Source of the DNA: Candidatus Poribacteria bacterium
GTDB lineage: Bacteria > Poribacteria > WGA-4E > WGA-3G
Assembly (NCBI GenBank): GCA_022827185.1
Contig: JAJDTM010000049.1
Span: forward strand, 27,558 to 91,557
Direction of reading: 5' to 3'
Length of the DNA stretch: 64,000 bases
Below, one piece after another: positions 16,833 to 24,998 of the stretch. Within the stretch, counting starts at the first letter, position 1. Each line of letters opens with the position of its first letter. The notes under the pieces were generated by a model that was not told the DNA's origin, searched no databases, and saw only the letters and a program-made list of their open reading frames with translations. The translations under genes and the position numbers were made by a program.

Positions 16833-18999
16833 TCCCGAAGCCGAGATTGAGCTCCTCGAGCGTTGCTACCGTTTCGCGCAAGAGGCACATAAAGGGCAAA
16901 AACGAAAATCCGGAGACCCTTATTTTTCACATTGTGTCGAAACTGCTGAAATACTCGCCGAACTACGCTTAGACACCCATACAATCTGCGCCGGACTTAT
17001 GCATGATGTCCTTGAAGATACTGGCATCACCCGTGAAGAACTGCAAGTACGGTTCGGTGCTAACATCGCAAATCTTGTTGAAGGAGTCACAAAAATCGGG
17101 AAATATAGACCGAGTGTTACCTCCCCAACTGCCAGCACAACAATCACAGTTGAAGAGCGCGTTCATCGAAAACGCCAAGCAGAAACCTACCGAAAACTCC
17201 TCTTAGCAACAGCAGAAGATATGCGGGTCATCCTCATTAAACTCGCAGATCGACTTCATAATATGCAAACGCTGAACTTCTTACCGAGTGAGAAATGCCA
17301 ACGCATCGCAAAGGAGACATTGGAAATTTACGCGCCGATCGCACACCGATTGGGGATCTGGCGTATCATGAGCCGACTTGAAGATCTCGCATTCAAGCAT
17401 CTCTACCCCGACGAATATCGGAAAATTGCTGATCTCCTGAACCAGAAACTCGCTGAGCGCGAAGCATACTGTGATAAAATGGTGAAAGAAATTCGCCAAG
17501 TCCTTGAAGAACGGGGTGTCTACGCCGATGTTCACGGCAGAACAAAACATATCTACAGTATCTATCAGAAAATGCAACAGAAAGGTACCCCCTTCAGCGA
17601 AATTCGGGACCTCGTCGGTCTCCGGGTCCTTGTTAAAACCGATGCTGACTGTTACACCGCACTTGGCGCACTCCACTATGAATGGAGCTACCATCCCGAC
17701 CGACTTCGGGATTGGATCGGTCAGCCTAAGAAAAACGGGTATCAGTCACTCCATACCACGATTTTAGATGACGGTAAACCTGTCGAAATCCAGATTCGCA
17801 GCTATCAGATGCATAAGGTAGCTGAAGACGGCATTGCTGCACATTGGAGTTATAAAGAAGGGGTACCAGCAGGCGAACAAGGACGCTTCATTTTCGCCAG
17901 TTACAAGCAGATATTAGAGGATATACAGGAGACACAGGACAGTCCGCATCAGTTTTTAGAATCCATGAAACTGGAACTCTTTCAGGATGAAGTGTACATC
18001 TTTTCGCCGAAGGGGGACCTCTTTAAACTACCAGCAGGCGCGACTGTTATCGACTTCGCCTATAAAATTCATACCGATGTTGGGCATACATGTGTCGGCG
18101 CAGAAGTAAACGGTTCCGTCGCACCCATCCGACGGGTACTTGAGAATGGCGACCAAGTCAATATTCGGACCCAAGCGAATGGAAAACCGAGTCGGAGTTG
18201 GCTACCTTATGTGAAAACCGGGACGGCACGCGGTAAAATTAGGCATTGGTTCCGTGAAAAGGATAGGGCGGACGCGCTCGAATTAGGTAAGAAATTTCTC
18301 GAAGCAGAGTTGCGGACCTTCTATCTTAACGCACGGGATTATCTCAGTTCCCCGGAACTCTTTGATATCGCCAAACAACTCAAACTCAAAAACCTTGAAG
18401 AGCTTTTCGTCCGCATCGGCAACGGCGATGAGTCGGCTATCCATGTCGTCAATCTCTTGAAACCTGAGGTCCAAAAACCTGAAACCGAAACTGCAGAGGA
18501 TGTTAAACCGGAACGGAAATCGGAATCGTCACCCGCCATCCAACTTGAGAACGATATTGACTTAGGAATGGTGCGGATCATGAAATGCTGTAACCCGATC
18601 CCGGGGGACCAAGTCGTCGGCTATCTCACGCGAGGGCGCGGCGTTTCCGTACATAGAACCGGATGCATGCGCATACTTGATGAACCCGAACGACTCCTCA
18701 CAGTCAAATGGCCCGAAAAACCACTTTCCGAAAACGGAAGCCACCCACCTGATATCTACCCCGTCAAAATCCTCGTCGAATGCAGTGATCGTCCCGGAAT
18801 GCTCGGCGAAATTACGACTGCTATCGCAGAATACAAGGTAAATATCCGCTGTGGAACCTTCCAACCCTCTACTGTCCATCTGGATGCTACAGCCGCTGAC
18901 AACTTGACAATAGATGTTACTGGGGCTGAACAACTCGATAAAGTCATACAAGCAATTCGGCAGCTAAAAGGCGTACAACGCGTCACCCGCATGTCCTAA
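16792..18999 (+). CDS. rel: Bifunctional (p)ppGpp synthetase/hydrolase (RelA/SpoT homologue)
   Basis: 735 residues from ATG 16792 (GGGAG about 12 bases upstream); the frame reaches back to a TTG at 16765 inside recJ, but MSVKSLITQ is the natural N-terminus. Domains: HD hydrolase at about 45-190, with catalytic HD in GLMHDVLEDTG (71-72) and IKLADRLHNMQTL intact; synthetase at about 240-350, with DLVGLRVLV, GYQSLHTT and EIQIRSYQMH; TGS at about 400-460 (DEVYIFSPKGDLFKLPAGAT); C-terminal ACT at about 660-735 (VECSDRPGMLGEITTAIAE). Both active sites look intact, so it should make and degrade the stringent-response alarmone. It overlaps recJ by 41 bases. Confidence 0.95.
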   Translation: MSVKSLITQIQAYNPEAEIELLERCYRFAQEAHKGQKRKSGDPYFSHCVETAEILAELRLDTHTICAGLMHDVLEDTGITREELQVRFGANIANLVEGVTKIGKYRPSVTSPTASTTITVEERVHRKRQAETYRKLLLATAEDMRVILIKLADRLHNMQTLNFLPSEKCQRIAKETLEIYAPIAHRLGIWRIMSRLEDLAFKHLYPDEYRKIADLLNQKLAEREAYCDKMVKEIRQVLEERGVYADVHGRTKHIYSIYQKMQQKGTPFSEIRDLVGLRVLVKTDADCYTALGALHYEWSYHPDRLRDWIGQPKKNGYQSLHTTILDDGKPVEIQIRSYQMHKVAEDGIAAHWSYKEGVPAGEQGRFIFASYKQILEDIQETQDSPHQFLESMKLELFQDEVYIFSPKGDLFKLPAGATVIDFAYKIHTDVGHTCVGAEVNGSVAPIRRVLENGDQVNIRTQANGKPSRSWLPYVKTGTARGKIRHWFREKDRADALELGKKFLEAELRTFYLNARDYLSSPELFDIAKQLKLKNLEELFVRIGNGDESAIHVVNLLKPEVQKPETETAEDVKPERKSESSPAIQLENDIDLGMVRIMKCCNPIPGDQVVGYLTRGRGVSVHRTGCMRILDEPERLLTVKWPEKPLSENGSHPPDIYPVKILVECSDRPGMLGEITTAIAEYKVNIRCGTFQPSTVHLDATAADNLTIDVTGAEQLDKVIQAIRQLKGVQRVTRMS

Positions 19000-19060
19000 A
19001 TCCAATCTATGACAGTCTCAATCCTCTGATATTGGGGAAACACGCTCCGGATGGGATATG

Positions 19061-19273
19061 CTATACAGCGGCGGGCATTCTTGATATAACTTTAGCGACC
19101 TTTCCACTCTTCAGACATTTCGTACAGACACGGATCCGCCTCGGACCCGCCTCCGTTTGAACCCGAACCCGTTGAAGATTTGGAAGCCAACGTCGCTTTG
19201 TGTGCCGAAATGATTTACTAATCTGGTTACCCGTCATCGGGCGTTTACTACAAATACTACAGACGCGTGACAT
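19061..19273 (-). CDS. rpmB: 50S ribosomal protein L28
   Basis: 70 residues, normal for L28. The N-terminus MSRVCSICSKRPMTGN and the later SFRHTKRRWLPNLQRVRV are diagnostic, with RVCTKCLKSGKV at the C-terminal side. Two CxxC pairs (CSIC and CTKC) make this the zinc-ribbon form. On the minus strand AAGGAG lies about 8 bases before the ATG at 19273. The gene stands alone, convergent with the RelA/SpoT gene 61 bases away; no L33 gene is visible. Confidence 0.93.
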   Translation of the reverse strand: MSRVCSICSKRPMTGNQISKSFRHTKRRWLPNLQRVRVQTEAGPRRIRVCTKCLKSGKVAKVISRMPAAV

Positions 19274-19483
19274 CTTGAGGTCTCCTTTTTCTTTCCACTA
19301 AAATGCTGGTTAAACCTAAACATTAATGATACCACAATTAGGGCGAAAAAGCAAATTTTCTTTAAAACATATCCCCGAATTCCAACCTTCCAAACCCCGC
19401 ACAACCCGCGATTCAGATCAACTGAAAACTGTCCCTCTGACCACTGACTGCCGATGGCTGGCGGCTGATAACTAAAAATAGAC

Positions 19484-19512
19484 ATGACTTTTCCAGAAGA
19501 ATCTGGTATACT
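19484..19512 (+). promoter_or_regulatory. Sigma70-type promoter, probably giving a leaderless mRNA
   Basis: The -35 box ATGACT at 19484-19489 matches 4 of 6 consensus bases; after a 17-base spacer the -10 box TATACT at 19507-19512 matches 5 of 6. The glycosyltransferase ATG at 19521 begins only 8 bases after the -10 box, about where transcription should start, and no ribosome binding site precedes it. The rest of the gap 19274-19483 shows nothing clear apart from short ctgataact-like repeats. Confidence 0.5.
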
Positions 19513-19520
19513 ATGTCACT

Positions 19521-20810
19521 ATGAAAGTTGCTTACATTACCGCAGGTGCCGCCGGCATGTACTGCGGAACTTGTATCCACGATAATATGGTCGCCACTGT
19601 CCTAAAGAAGCAAGGTCATAATGTTTCATTGATTCCTACCTATACGCCTACTCGAACGGATGAAGCAAATGTCAGCATGAACCGCGTCTTTTTCGGCGGT
19701 GTTAACGTTTATCTTCAGCAGAAACTCTCTATTTTTAGGCACACCCCATGGACATTCGACAAACTACTTGACAGCCCCGCATTACTAAACGGATTGGCAC
19801 GGTTCAGCGGCGCAACAGACGCCAGCGATCTCGGACAACTCACGGTCTCTATGCTTAGTGCTGAGTATGGATATCAAAAGAAAGAATTAGCGAAGTTAGT
19901 TAAATGGCTTGCTGAGGAGAACAAACCCGATATCGTCTATCTCACCAACTCCATGTTAGTAGGCTTCACCAGAGAGATAAAGAACGCATTGGATGTACCA
20001 GTTATCTGTGCGCTTCAAGGCGAAGACATTTTCCTGCAAGATCTAATTGAACCCTACAAGACAGAAGCGTTGGCACTCCTCCGAGAACGGGCAGTAGATG
20101 CAGACGGCTTCGTCGCACCATGCGACTACTACGCACAATTTATGGCAAGCGCGTATCTTGATGTCCCACTTGATAAAATCCATATCGTCCCCCTCGGCTT
20201 AAATATAGACGGGCACGGTTTATCTGTCGAAAAACCGGAACCGCCACCTTTCATTATCGGCTATCTGGCGCGTATCTGCCCTGAAAAAGGGTTACACATC
20301 TTAGTGGATGCTTTCCAGATAATCGCTGAAGCAATGGGCGCTAATAATGTTCAACTCCATGTCGCAGGATACCTCGGAAAGAAAGATGAACCGTATTTAG
20401 AGGAACTCATTAGTCAGATTCAGGCATCCGGTTTGTCGGAAAGTTTTGTACATCACGGCGAGGTAACGCGTACCCAAAAAATTGATTTCCTTAACCGTTT
20501 ACATGTTTTCTCTGTTCCCACTGTTTACCGGGAATCCAAAGGTCTATCCATTATAGAGTCGCTTGCCAACGGTGTACCGGTTGTCCAACCTCAACACGGC
20601 ACGTTTCCAGAGATGATCAGCGCAACTGAAGGTGGAATCCTCGTGGCACCTGAATCGGCTGAGGCAGTCGCGATGGGCATCATGGAACTCCTGAACGATG
20701 CTGAGCAACGCGAACATCTCGGAAAAACCGGCAAAATCAATGTCCATCAAAAATTTAACGACACAGCCGTAGCAGAGCAACTCTTGAAAGTGTTTGAAAA
20801 GTATATCTAA
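19521..20810 (+). CDS. Family 4 glycosyltransferase
   Basis: 429 residues, GT-B fold. N-terminal Rossmann half starts MKVAYITAGAAGMYCGTC and contains the donor-independent segment; the C-terminal half has the usual glycogen-synthase-like features: IGYLARICPEKGLHILVDAF near 240, VHHGEVTR..K near 315, and the EX7E motif in RESKGLSIIESLANGVPVV near 340, where the two glutamates contact the nucleotide sugar. GT4 enzymes transfer sugars from NDP-sugars to lipids or glycans at the cytoplasmic face of the membrane; the acceptor cannot be read from the sequence. It has no glycan-cluster neighbours. Confidence 0.85.
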   Translation: MKVAYITAGAAGMYCGTCIHDNMVATVLKKQGHNVSLIPTYTPTRTDEANVSMNRVFFGGVNVYLQQKLSIFRHTPWTFDKLLDSPALLNGLARFSGATDASDLGQLTVSMLSAEYGYQKKELAKLVKWLAEENKPDIVYLTNSMLVGFTREIKNALDVPVICALQGEDIFLQDLIEPYKTEALALLRERAVDADGFVAPCDYYAQFMASAYLDVPLDKIHIVPLGLNIDGHGLSVEKPEPPPFIIGYLARICPEKGLHILVDAFQIIAEAMGANNVQLHVAGYLGKKDEPYLEELISQIQASGLSESFVHHGEVTRTQKIDFLNRLHVFSVPTVYRESKGLSIIESLANGVPVVQPQHGTFPEMISATEGGILVAPESAEAVAMGIMELLNDAEQREHLGKTGKINVHQKFNDTAVAEQLLKVFEKYI

Positions 20811-20844
20811 TGTAGTTTTCAGTTCGGTTTTTCTGCGAAAAACC

Positions 20845-21003
20845 TTTCAGTTGTCAGTAGTTGTCAGTAAGAAAGTTGTGAAGTGTGCTAAAGTTCCAAA
20901 GTTGAAAATTTTACGGACTTCCCTAACTTTAGAACACGTTACAGACTTCTTTAACTGATTACTGGCAACTGGTTACTGGCAACTTCTTCACTGACAACTG
21001 AAA
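20845..21003. repeat. Long imperfect inverted repeat, MITE-like
   Basis: The left end (tttcagttgtcag, with a second agttgtcagtaagaaagttg just inside) is the inverse of the right end (caacttcttcactgacaact followed by gaaa) with few mismatches, bounding a 159-bp segment. An inner inverted pair, ctaaagtt (about 20888) and aactttag (about 20925), lies near the centre. Nothing in it codes. It fills nearly all of the space between the glycosyltransferase and the next gene, and its right end abuts the AAAGGAA ribosome site of that gene. Related gttatcgg/ctgataac motifs occur at 27232-27289. Confidence 0.5.
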
Positions 21004-21013
21004 GGAATAAATC

Positions 21014-21490
21014 ATGTCTAAAACATGGCTAATTTTTGTTTTCATGACCGTATCATCATGGGGACTTTACGGCGTTTTTCTGCATCAAGGGCAAATCGCT
21101 ATGGCGGATCCCGTGCATGGACGCTACAAAGCATTCCTCTTTGTCGGGCTTGCTTACCTGCTCGCAGCCGTCATCGGCTCCGCACTGATGCTTGTCGTTA
21201 ACGGGGCTGAATGGCAATTTACAGGTGGAGGTGTCACTTGGTCGTTTGTTGCAGGGCTTGTCGGCGCTATTGGCGCGTTCGGCGTTCTACTCGCTTTCGG
21301 CGCAGGTGGTAGACCCGCTGTTGTGATGTCTATCGTTTTCGCAGGCGCACCTATCGTAAATGCGATCGTCGCGACGCTCTCACATCCACCTGCCGGAGGG
21401 TGGGGCGCAGTCCGATGGCAGTTTATAGCAGGCATCCTGCTCGCAGCACTCGGCGGCTGTTTGGTGATGCTTTATAGACCCACCTCATAG
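21014..21490 (+). CDS. Small integral membrane protein, EamA/DMT-like half transporter
   Basis: 158 residues with about five hydrophobic segments (near 5-25, 43-63, 74-98, 102-122 and 133-153). The glycine- and alanine-rich helices and the ending FIAGILLAALGGCLVMLYRP resemble one half of a drug/metabolite-type (EamA) transporter, and half-size members normally work as dimers. AAAGGAA lies 8 bases before ATG 21014. Substrate unknown; the family call is tentative because no signature motif is decisive. Confidence 0.65.
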   Translation: MSKTWLIFVFMTVSSWGLYGVFLHQGQIAMADPVHGRYKAFLFVGLAYLLAAVIGSALMLVVNGAEWQFTGGGVTWSFVAGLVGAIGAFGVLLAFGAGGRPAVVMSIVFAGAPIVNAIVATLSHPPAGGWGAVRWQFIAGILLAALGGCLVMLYRPTS

Positions 21491-21716
21491 CACGTTAAAA
21501 AGCCGCCCTAAACTCCCTCTTTCGCTGGTGGGGTTTGTAACCCCGCCAATTTTTTGGATATAAACAATTGTAGGTTCCACTATAGCATATCTCAGAAAGG
21601 CGACTGAATCTCCTAACGCCTGCCTCGCTCGATTCAATCATTTTAAAACAAAGTGCACTTTTTACTATCCTTTTCACGTGACATGTCTCTAATAAGCAAG
21701 AAGAGGGAGAATTGTC

Positions 21717-22301
21717 ATGCATTCTGAAGAATTGATTGACGCGAGTGATGCTGAACTGGTCGTCGTCGCACTTGCCGGTAATACACAGGCTTTTGATGTA
21801 TTAGTGAACCGCTATCGACGGGCTATGTTGACTGTTGCACAACAGATTGTCCGAAATTCCGCAGACGCGGAAGATGTCGTACAGGACGCACTTTTGCGGG
21901 CTTTTGAGGCATTACCACAACTCTCAGATTTGAATCGGTTCGGCGCGTGGCTGCATTCAATTACTCGGAACCGTGCCTTGCGTTACTACAGAAATACCAG
22001 TCGCTATCAACCCCAGGAGGATATGGAGCCACACCTAAATAGAGTGTCCGATACATCGGCGGCGGATCCCGCCCGCATTGTGGAAAGCGAATCGACGCAG
22101 CAGGCAGTTAGAGACGCTATTCAGAGCATGCCCGCAGACTATCAGGCAGTTGTCGAACTCTATTACTGGGCAGAAATGCCCCAAAAACGGATGGCTGAAT
22201 TTCTATCGCTGCCCCTCACGACTGTAAAATGGCGGCTTCGTAAGGCGAAGGAGATGCTAAAAGCAAATTTAGAAAAACTCGGCTACGGCGAGGATGTATG
22301 A
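21717..22301 (+). CDS. Stand-alone ECF sigma-70 factor
   Basis: 194 residues, normal ECF size. Region 2 at about 15-85 (NSADAEDVVQDALLRAFEAL, then FGAWLHSITRNRALRYYR), region 4 at about 130-185 (MPADYQAVVELYYWAEM, then helix-turn-helix MAEFLSLPLTTVKWRLRKAK). No fused sensor or membrane helix, unlike most sigma factors in this window. GGGAG lies about 8 bases before ATG 21717. The genes after it encode a DUF4097 protein and its truncated copy, whose shared helical N-terminal domain is a candidate partner or anti-sigma module; that is inference from position only. Confidence 0.88.
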   Translation: MHSEELIDASDAELVVVALAGNTQAFDVLVNRYRRAMLTVAQQIVRNSADAEDVVQDALLRAFEALPQLSDLNRFGAWLHSITRNRALRYYRNTSRYQPQEDMEPHLNRVSDTSAADPARIVESESTQQAVRDAIQSMPADYQAVVELYYWAEMPQKRMAEFLSLPLTTVKWRLRKAKEMLKANLEKLGYGEDV

Positions 22302-22347
22302 CAAACTTTAGGAAACTTACTTATAAACCCATACGGAGGTGGATACC

Positions 22348-22683
22348 ATGGAACACCAAGAACAGGAGACACAACAGGAATTTAGAAGTCTTGCCCACAT
22401 GCTAAAGCATACCGCAAAGATCACAGAAGATGAGACCTTAACAAATGCTTTCAGTGGTGGCGAAACACGATGCATCACGCAATTCAATAATGCCCTCGCT
22501 CACTTGAGGAAACTTAACGCCGTGCCTGACGGGCTTTTCGACGAACTCCACGCTGAAGCGTCTTTTAGCCAGATCGGAATTGCTTGTCATCAACTCGCAG
22601 CTTACCTCAATAAAGGAGTAGATACAACCGAGGATTCCAAGGGATGGTTCGCCAGCTTTTTCGGTGAACAAGCCATGTCTTAG
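22348..22683 (+). CDS. Truncated N-terminal paralogue of the DUF4097 protein
   Basis: 111 residues from ATG 22348, which has ACGGAGGTGG upstream; the next gene at 22918 has the same ribosome site and the same first bases. The protein matches the first 110 residues of that 470-residue neighbour almost throughout (shared SGGETRCITQFNN, NAVPDGLFDELHAEASF, TTEDSKGWFASFFGE), then stops where the neighbour continues. It is helical with no membrane segment. Either a duplicate that lost its C-terminus when the repeat element at 22701-22893 arrived, or a deliberate free copy of the N-terminal domain. Clean frame, so probably expressed. Confidence 0.65.
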   Translation: MEHQEQETQQEFRSLAHMLKHTAKITEDETLTNAFSGGETRCITQFNNALAHLRKLNAVPDGLFDELHAEASFSQIGIACHQLAAYLNKGVDTTEDSKGWFASFFGEQAMS

Positions 22684-22700
22684 AAAACTCACTTATTTAA

Positions 22701-22893
22701 GATAGGACTTAGTATTTCCTCTTAAAGTTCCCCTGATAAGGGGCGGGGAATGCCCATAAGGCATTCATACCCGGTGAATGCCCATAAGGCATTCATACCG
22801 TTGATTCTGATTCTTTAGGGGGTTAAATACAACAACATAACGATTTTTAAGGAAAATATACGCTTTCTTACTTCAATTTGCGTAAGTCTTATC
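22701..22893. repeat. TIR-bounded repeat carrying the CCCCTGATAAGGGG hairpin and a doubled nested module
   Basis: Ends gataggacttag (22701-22712) and gtaagtcttatc (22882-22893) are inverse copies with two mismatches. Between them lies ccccTGATAAgggg, then a module with the hairpin aatgcccataaggcatt present twice in tandem (about 22749 and 22777), then gattctttaggggg. Other copies of the module are at 44969 and 54676. The element sits between the truncated and the full-length paralogues and ends 25 bases before the start codon of the latter. Confidence 0.55.
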
Positions 22894-22917
22894 ATTAATC
22901 ACACGGAGGTGGATACC

Positions 22918-24330
22918 ATGGAACAACACAGACAGGAGAGGCAGCAGGAACTCAGAGCGCTTTTCCACATGTTGGACCACACCGCAAAAATCGCAGAGGA
23001 CGCAGCCTTGACGGACACCTTTAGCGGGGGGGAAACGCGGTGCATCACCCAATTCAATAACACCCTCGCACGTTTGACGGCACTCAACGCCGTGCCTGAT
23101 GGACTTTTCGACGAACTCCACGCTGAAGCGTCTTTTGGTCAAATCGGGATCGCCTGCCATCAACTCGCAGCTTACCTTAATGAAGGGTTAGATACAACCG
23201 AAGATTCCAAAGGATGGTTCGCCAGCTTTTTCGGTGAACGATTCATGGAAAATCTAACCGAAGAGGCGACAGATCAACCGCTCGGAGATATGATCCGCCA
23301 AGCTGTGCCTGATTTCTTGACCGAGACAACACTCGAAGACATCGTCGAAACTTTTCCCGTTGCAGCGGGCGGAAAACTAACAATTGATGCTGACTGTGGC
23401 GAAATTGACGTCCAGAGCACAGAGGACGATACCGTCTCCGTCCGGATTCAACGCGCCGCGCAAATAAAAGCAAATCGGCGAGCCGCCGAAATCCTCAAGA
23501 ATCTTGATGTTCAGGTAGCGCATGAGGCATCCGATGTTAAAATTGAGGCGAAGTTCACAGGAAACGCAAAACGATGGCAGAAGCGGAAAAACGAGCTTGA
23601 TGTTCAGTTTGAGATCCGCGTACCACGCCACTATAACCTTGATTTGCAAACTGCATGCGACGACATTTCCGTCCTGAATGTTACAGGAGACGTGAACGTA
23701 GAAACATTCAACGCAGGACTCCGGCTTCAAGAGATTACCGGTCGTATTGATGCGGTCACATCCATTGGGAATATTAATCTCAAAGGATTTAATGGAGATG
23801 TGGCGCTTCAAACGAAGGGTGGGAATATTACACTTGCAGCTGGTTTCGGCGATGTCAAAGCCAAAACCTCAGGTGGAAACGTACAGGCTGCTCATGTCAG
23901 AGGTGCAATTAATGGACAAACCTCCGGCGGAAATGTTACGCTACGCGAATGCAAAGGTGGAGCAGACCTAAAAACGGCTGGCGGGAGTATAGAGGTCGAA
24001 AATGACGGACCTGTCCTTGCGAAAACGAGTGGCGGTTCCATCCGTTGCCAACTTCAAAAGGCATCCACCCCTCAGAGTCTACTGTTAGATTTGGAGACAA
24101 TGGGCGGCAGCGTAAATGTCTCGCTTGTCCCTGATATTGCAGCGACTGTCGAGGCAACAGTACTCGGTGGCTCAGTAACGACAGAATTCCCGGTAACAGT
24201 AGAGGCGTCGGGTACTGTAAAACCTGATCAGTTACAAGGGGCTATTAATGGCGGCGGTCCACTGCTAAAACTCCGCGCTGTCGGTGGGAATATTATCCTT
24301 AGGAAGATAGATGATGAAACAGAGGAATAG
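22918..24330 (+). CDS. DUF4097-type beta-repeat protein with helical N-terminal domain
   Basis: 470 residues from ATG 22918 (ACGGAGGTGG upstream). Residues 1-110 are a helical domain shared with the truncated neighbour. From about 150 a DUF4097-like right-handed beta structure runs to the end: LTIDADCGEIDVQSTEDD, then short strands in a recurring pattern such as SIGNINLKGFNGDV, TKGGNITLAAGFGDV, TSGGNVQAAHVRG and TSGGNVTLRECKGG. No signal peptide or membrane helix is visible, so a cytoplasmic location is likely unless exported another way. DUF4097 proteins often sit beside ECF sigma genes, as here. The next gene starts inside its last codons. Confidence 0.7.
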   Translation: MEQHRQERQQELRALFHMLDHTAKIAEDAALTDTFSGGETRCITQFNNTLARLTALNAVPDGLFDELHAEASFGQIGIACHQLAAYLNEGLDTTEDSKGWFASFFGERFMENLTEEATDQPLGDMIRQAVPDFLTETTLEDIVETFPVAAGGKLTIDADCGEIDVQSTEDDTVSVRIQRAAQIKANRRAAEILKNLDVQVAHEASDVKIEAKFTGNAKRWQKRKNELDVQFEIRVPRHYNLDLQTACDDISVLNVTGDVNVETFNAGLRLQEITGRIDAVTSIGNINLKGFNGDVALQTKGGNITLAAGFGDVKAKTSGGNVQAAHVRGAINGQTSGGNVTLRECKGGADLKTAGGSIEVENDGPVLAKTSGGSIRCQLQKASTPQSLLLDLETMGGSVNVSLVPDIAATVEATVLGGSVTTEFPVTVEASGTVKPDQLQGAINGGGPLLKLRAVGGNIILRKIDDETEE

Positions 24331-24700
24331 CGTGCTGGATAACAGGCGGAGCGAGTTGATGTTAGTCGGATTACTTGTGTGGTTCGTCCTGAGCGTAGGC
24401 ATTTTTATTTTCCTGCTGCTCCCCTTTGTTGTGCCGCAACACCAGTTAGCGCAGTTTATCCCTGAATGCAATTGGCAATCGCAATTGCACAAACCGTGTG
24501 CTTTTTGTGGGATGAGTACCGCATTCTACGCTATCTCGCGCGGCGATGTCGTCCAGGCACATCGTTTGAATCCATTAAGCCTCTACATCTATTGTATTTT
24601 TTTACTAAATACGCTCTTCGCAGTGATTACCTTAAAACCAAGCACACGTCTTGTTAAAAATATAACAGCGACGCTCCATCGCGATAGCGCGTTCTCATAA
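24311..24700 (+). CDS. DUF2752 family membrane protein
   Basis: 129 residues, overlapping the end of the DUF4097 gene by 20 bases, so translation is probably coupled; a second ATG follows at 24314. Two hydrophobic helices (about 17-41 and 90-110) flank the family's conserved core: KPCAFCGMSTAFYAISRGD followed by AHRLNPLSLY, where C-x-F-C-G-M-T/S and the NPL turn are the signature. DUF2752 proteins are small inner-membrane proteins of unknown role. Confidence 0.75.
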   Translation: MMKQRNSVLDNRRSELMLVGLLVWFVLSVGIFIFLLLPFVVPQHQLAQFIPECNWQSQLHKPCAFCGMSTAFYAISRGDVVQAHRLNPLSLYIYCIFLLNTLFAVITLKPSTRLVKNITATLHRDSAFS

Positions 24701-24713
24701 TTTGGAGATCATC

Positions 24714-24965
24714 ATGGGTCTATTATCAATCTTCAGTTTAGTTTGGGGGATATTGGCTATTATTGGAATGGCAGTCAGTATCATTCCATGCTTTGGATCT
24801 CTCAACTACCTTAACATTCCGTTTGCAGTCTTCGGTTTGATTTTCAGCATTTTAGTTATCGTTTTATCATCAAAAAAAGAACTCGCTATTGCGGGGTGTC
24901 TCCTTTGTGCCGTGGCCATTCTCATAGGTGCCATCCGACTCGTCATAGGCTTCGGCGTTTTTTAA
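24714..24965 (+). CDS. Small three-helix membrane protein, unknown
   Basis: 83 residues from ATG 24714, with TTGGAG 6 bases upstream. Three hydrophobic helices cover nearly the whole chain (about 4-26, 31-52, 57-80), joined by very short loops. This resembles the DUF4190-like or small-permease-like proteins that often follow signalling genes, but no motif supports a family. It starts 13 bases after the DUF2752 gene and is probably co-transcribed. Confidence 0.6.
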   Translation: MGLLSIFSLVWGILAIIGMAVSIIPCFGSLNYLNIPFAVFGLIFSILVIVLSSKKELAIAGCLLCAVAILIGAIRLVIGFGVF

Positions 24966-24998
24966 AATGAATAATATACCACACCGAAAGGAAAACCA

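Noticed and set aside
21014..21490. Naming the small membrane protein as a specific drug exporter
   Set aside because: Only general EamA-like character is visible; no SMR signature motif.
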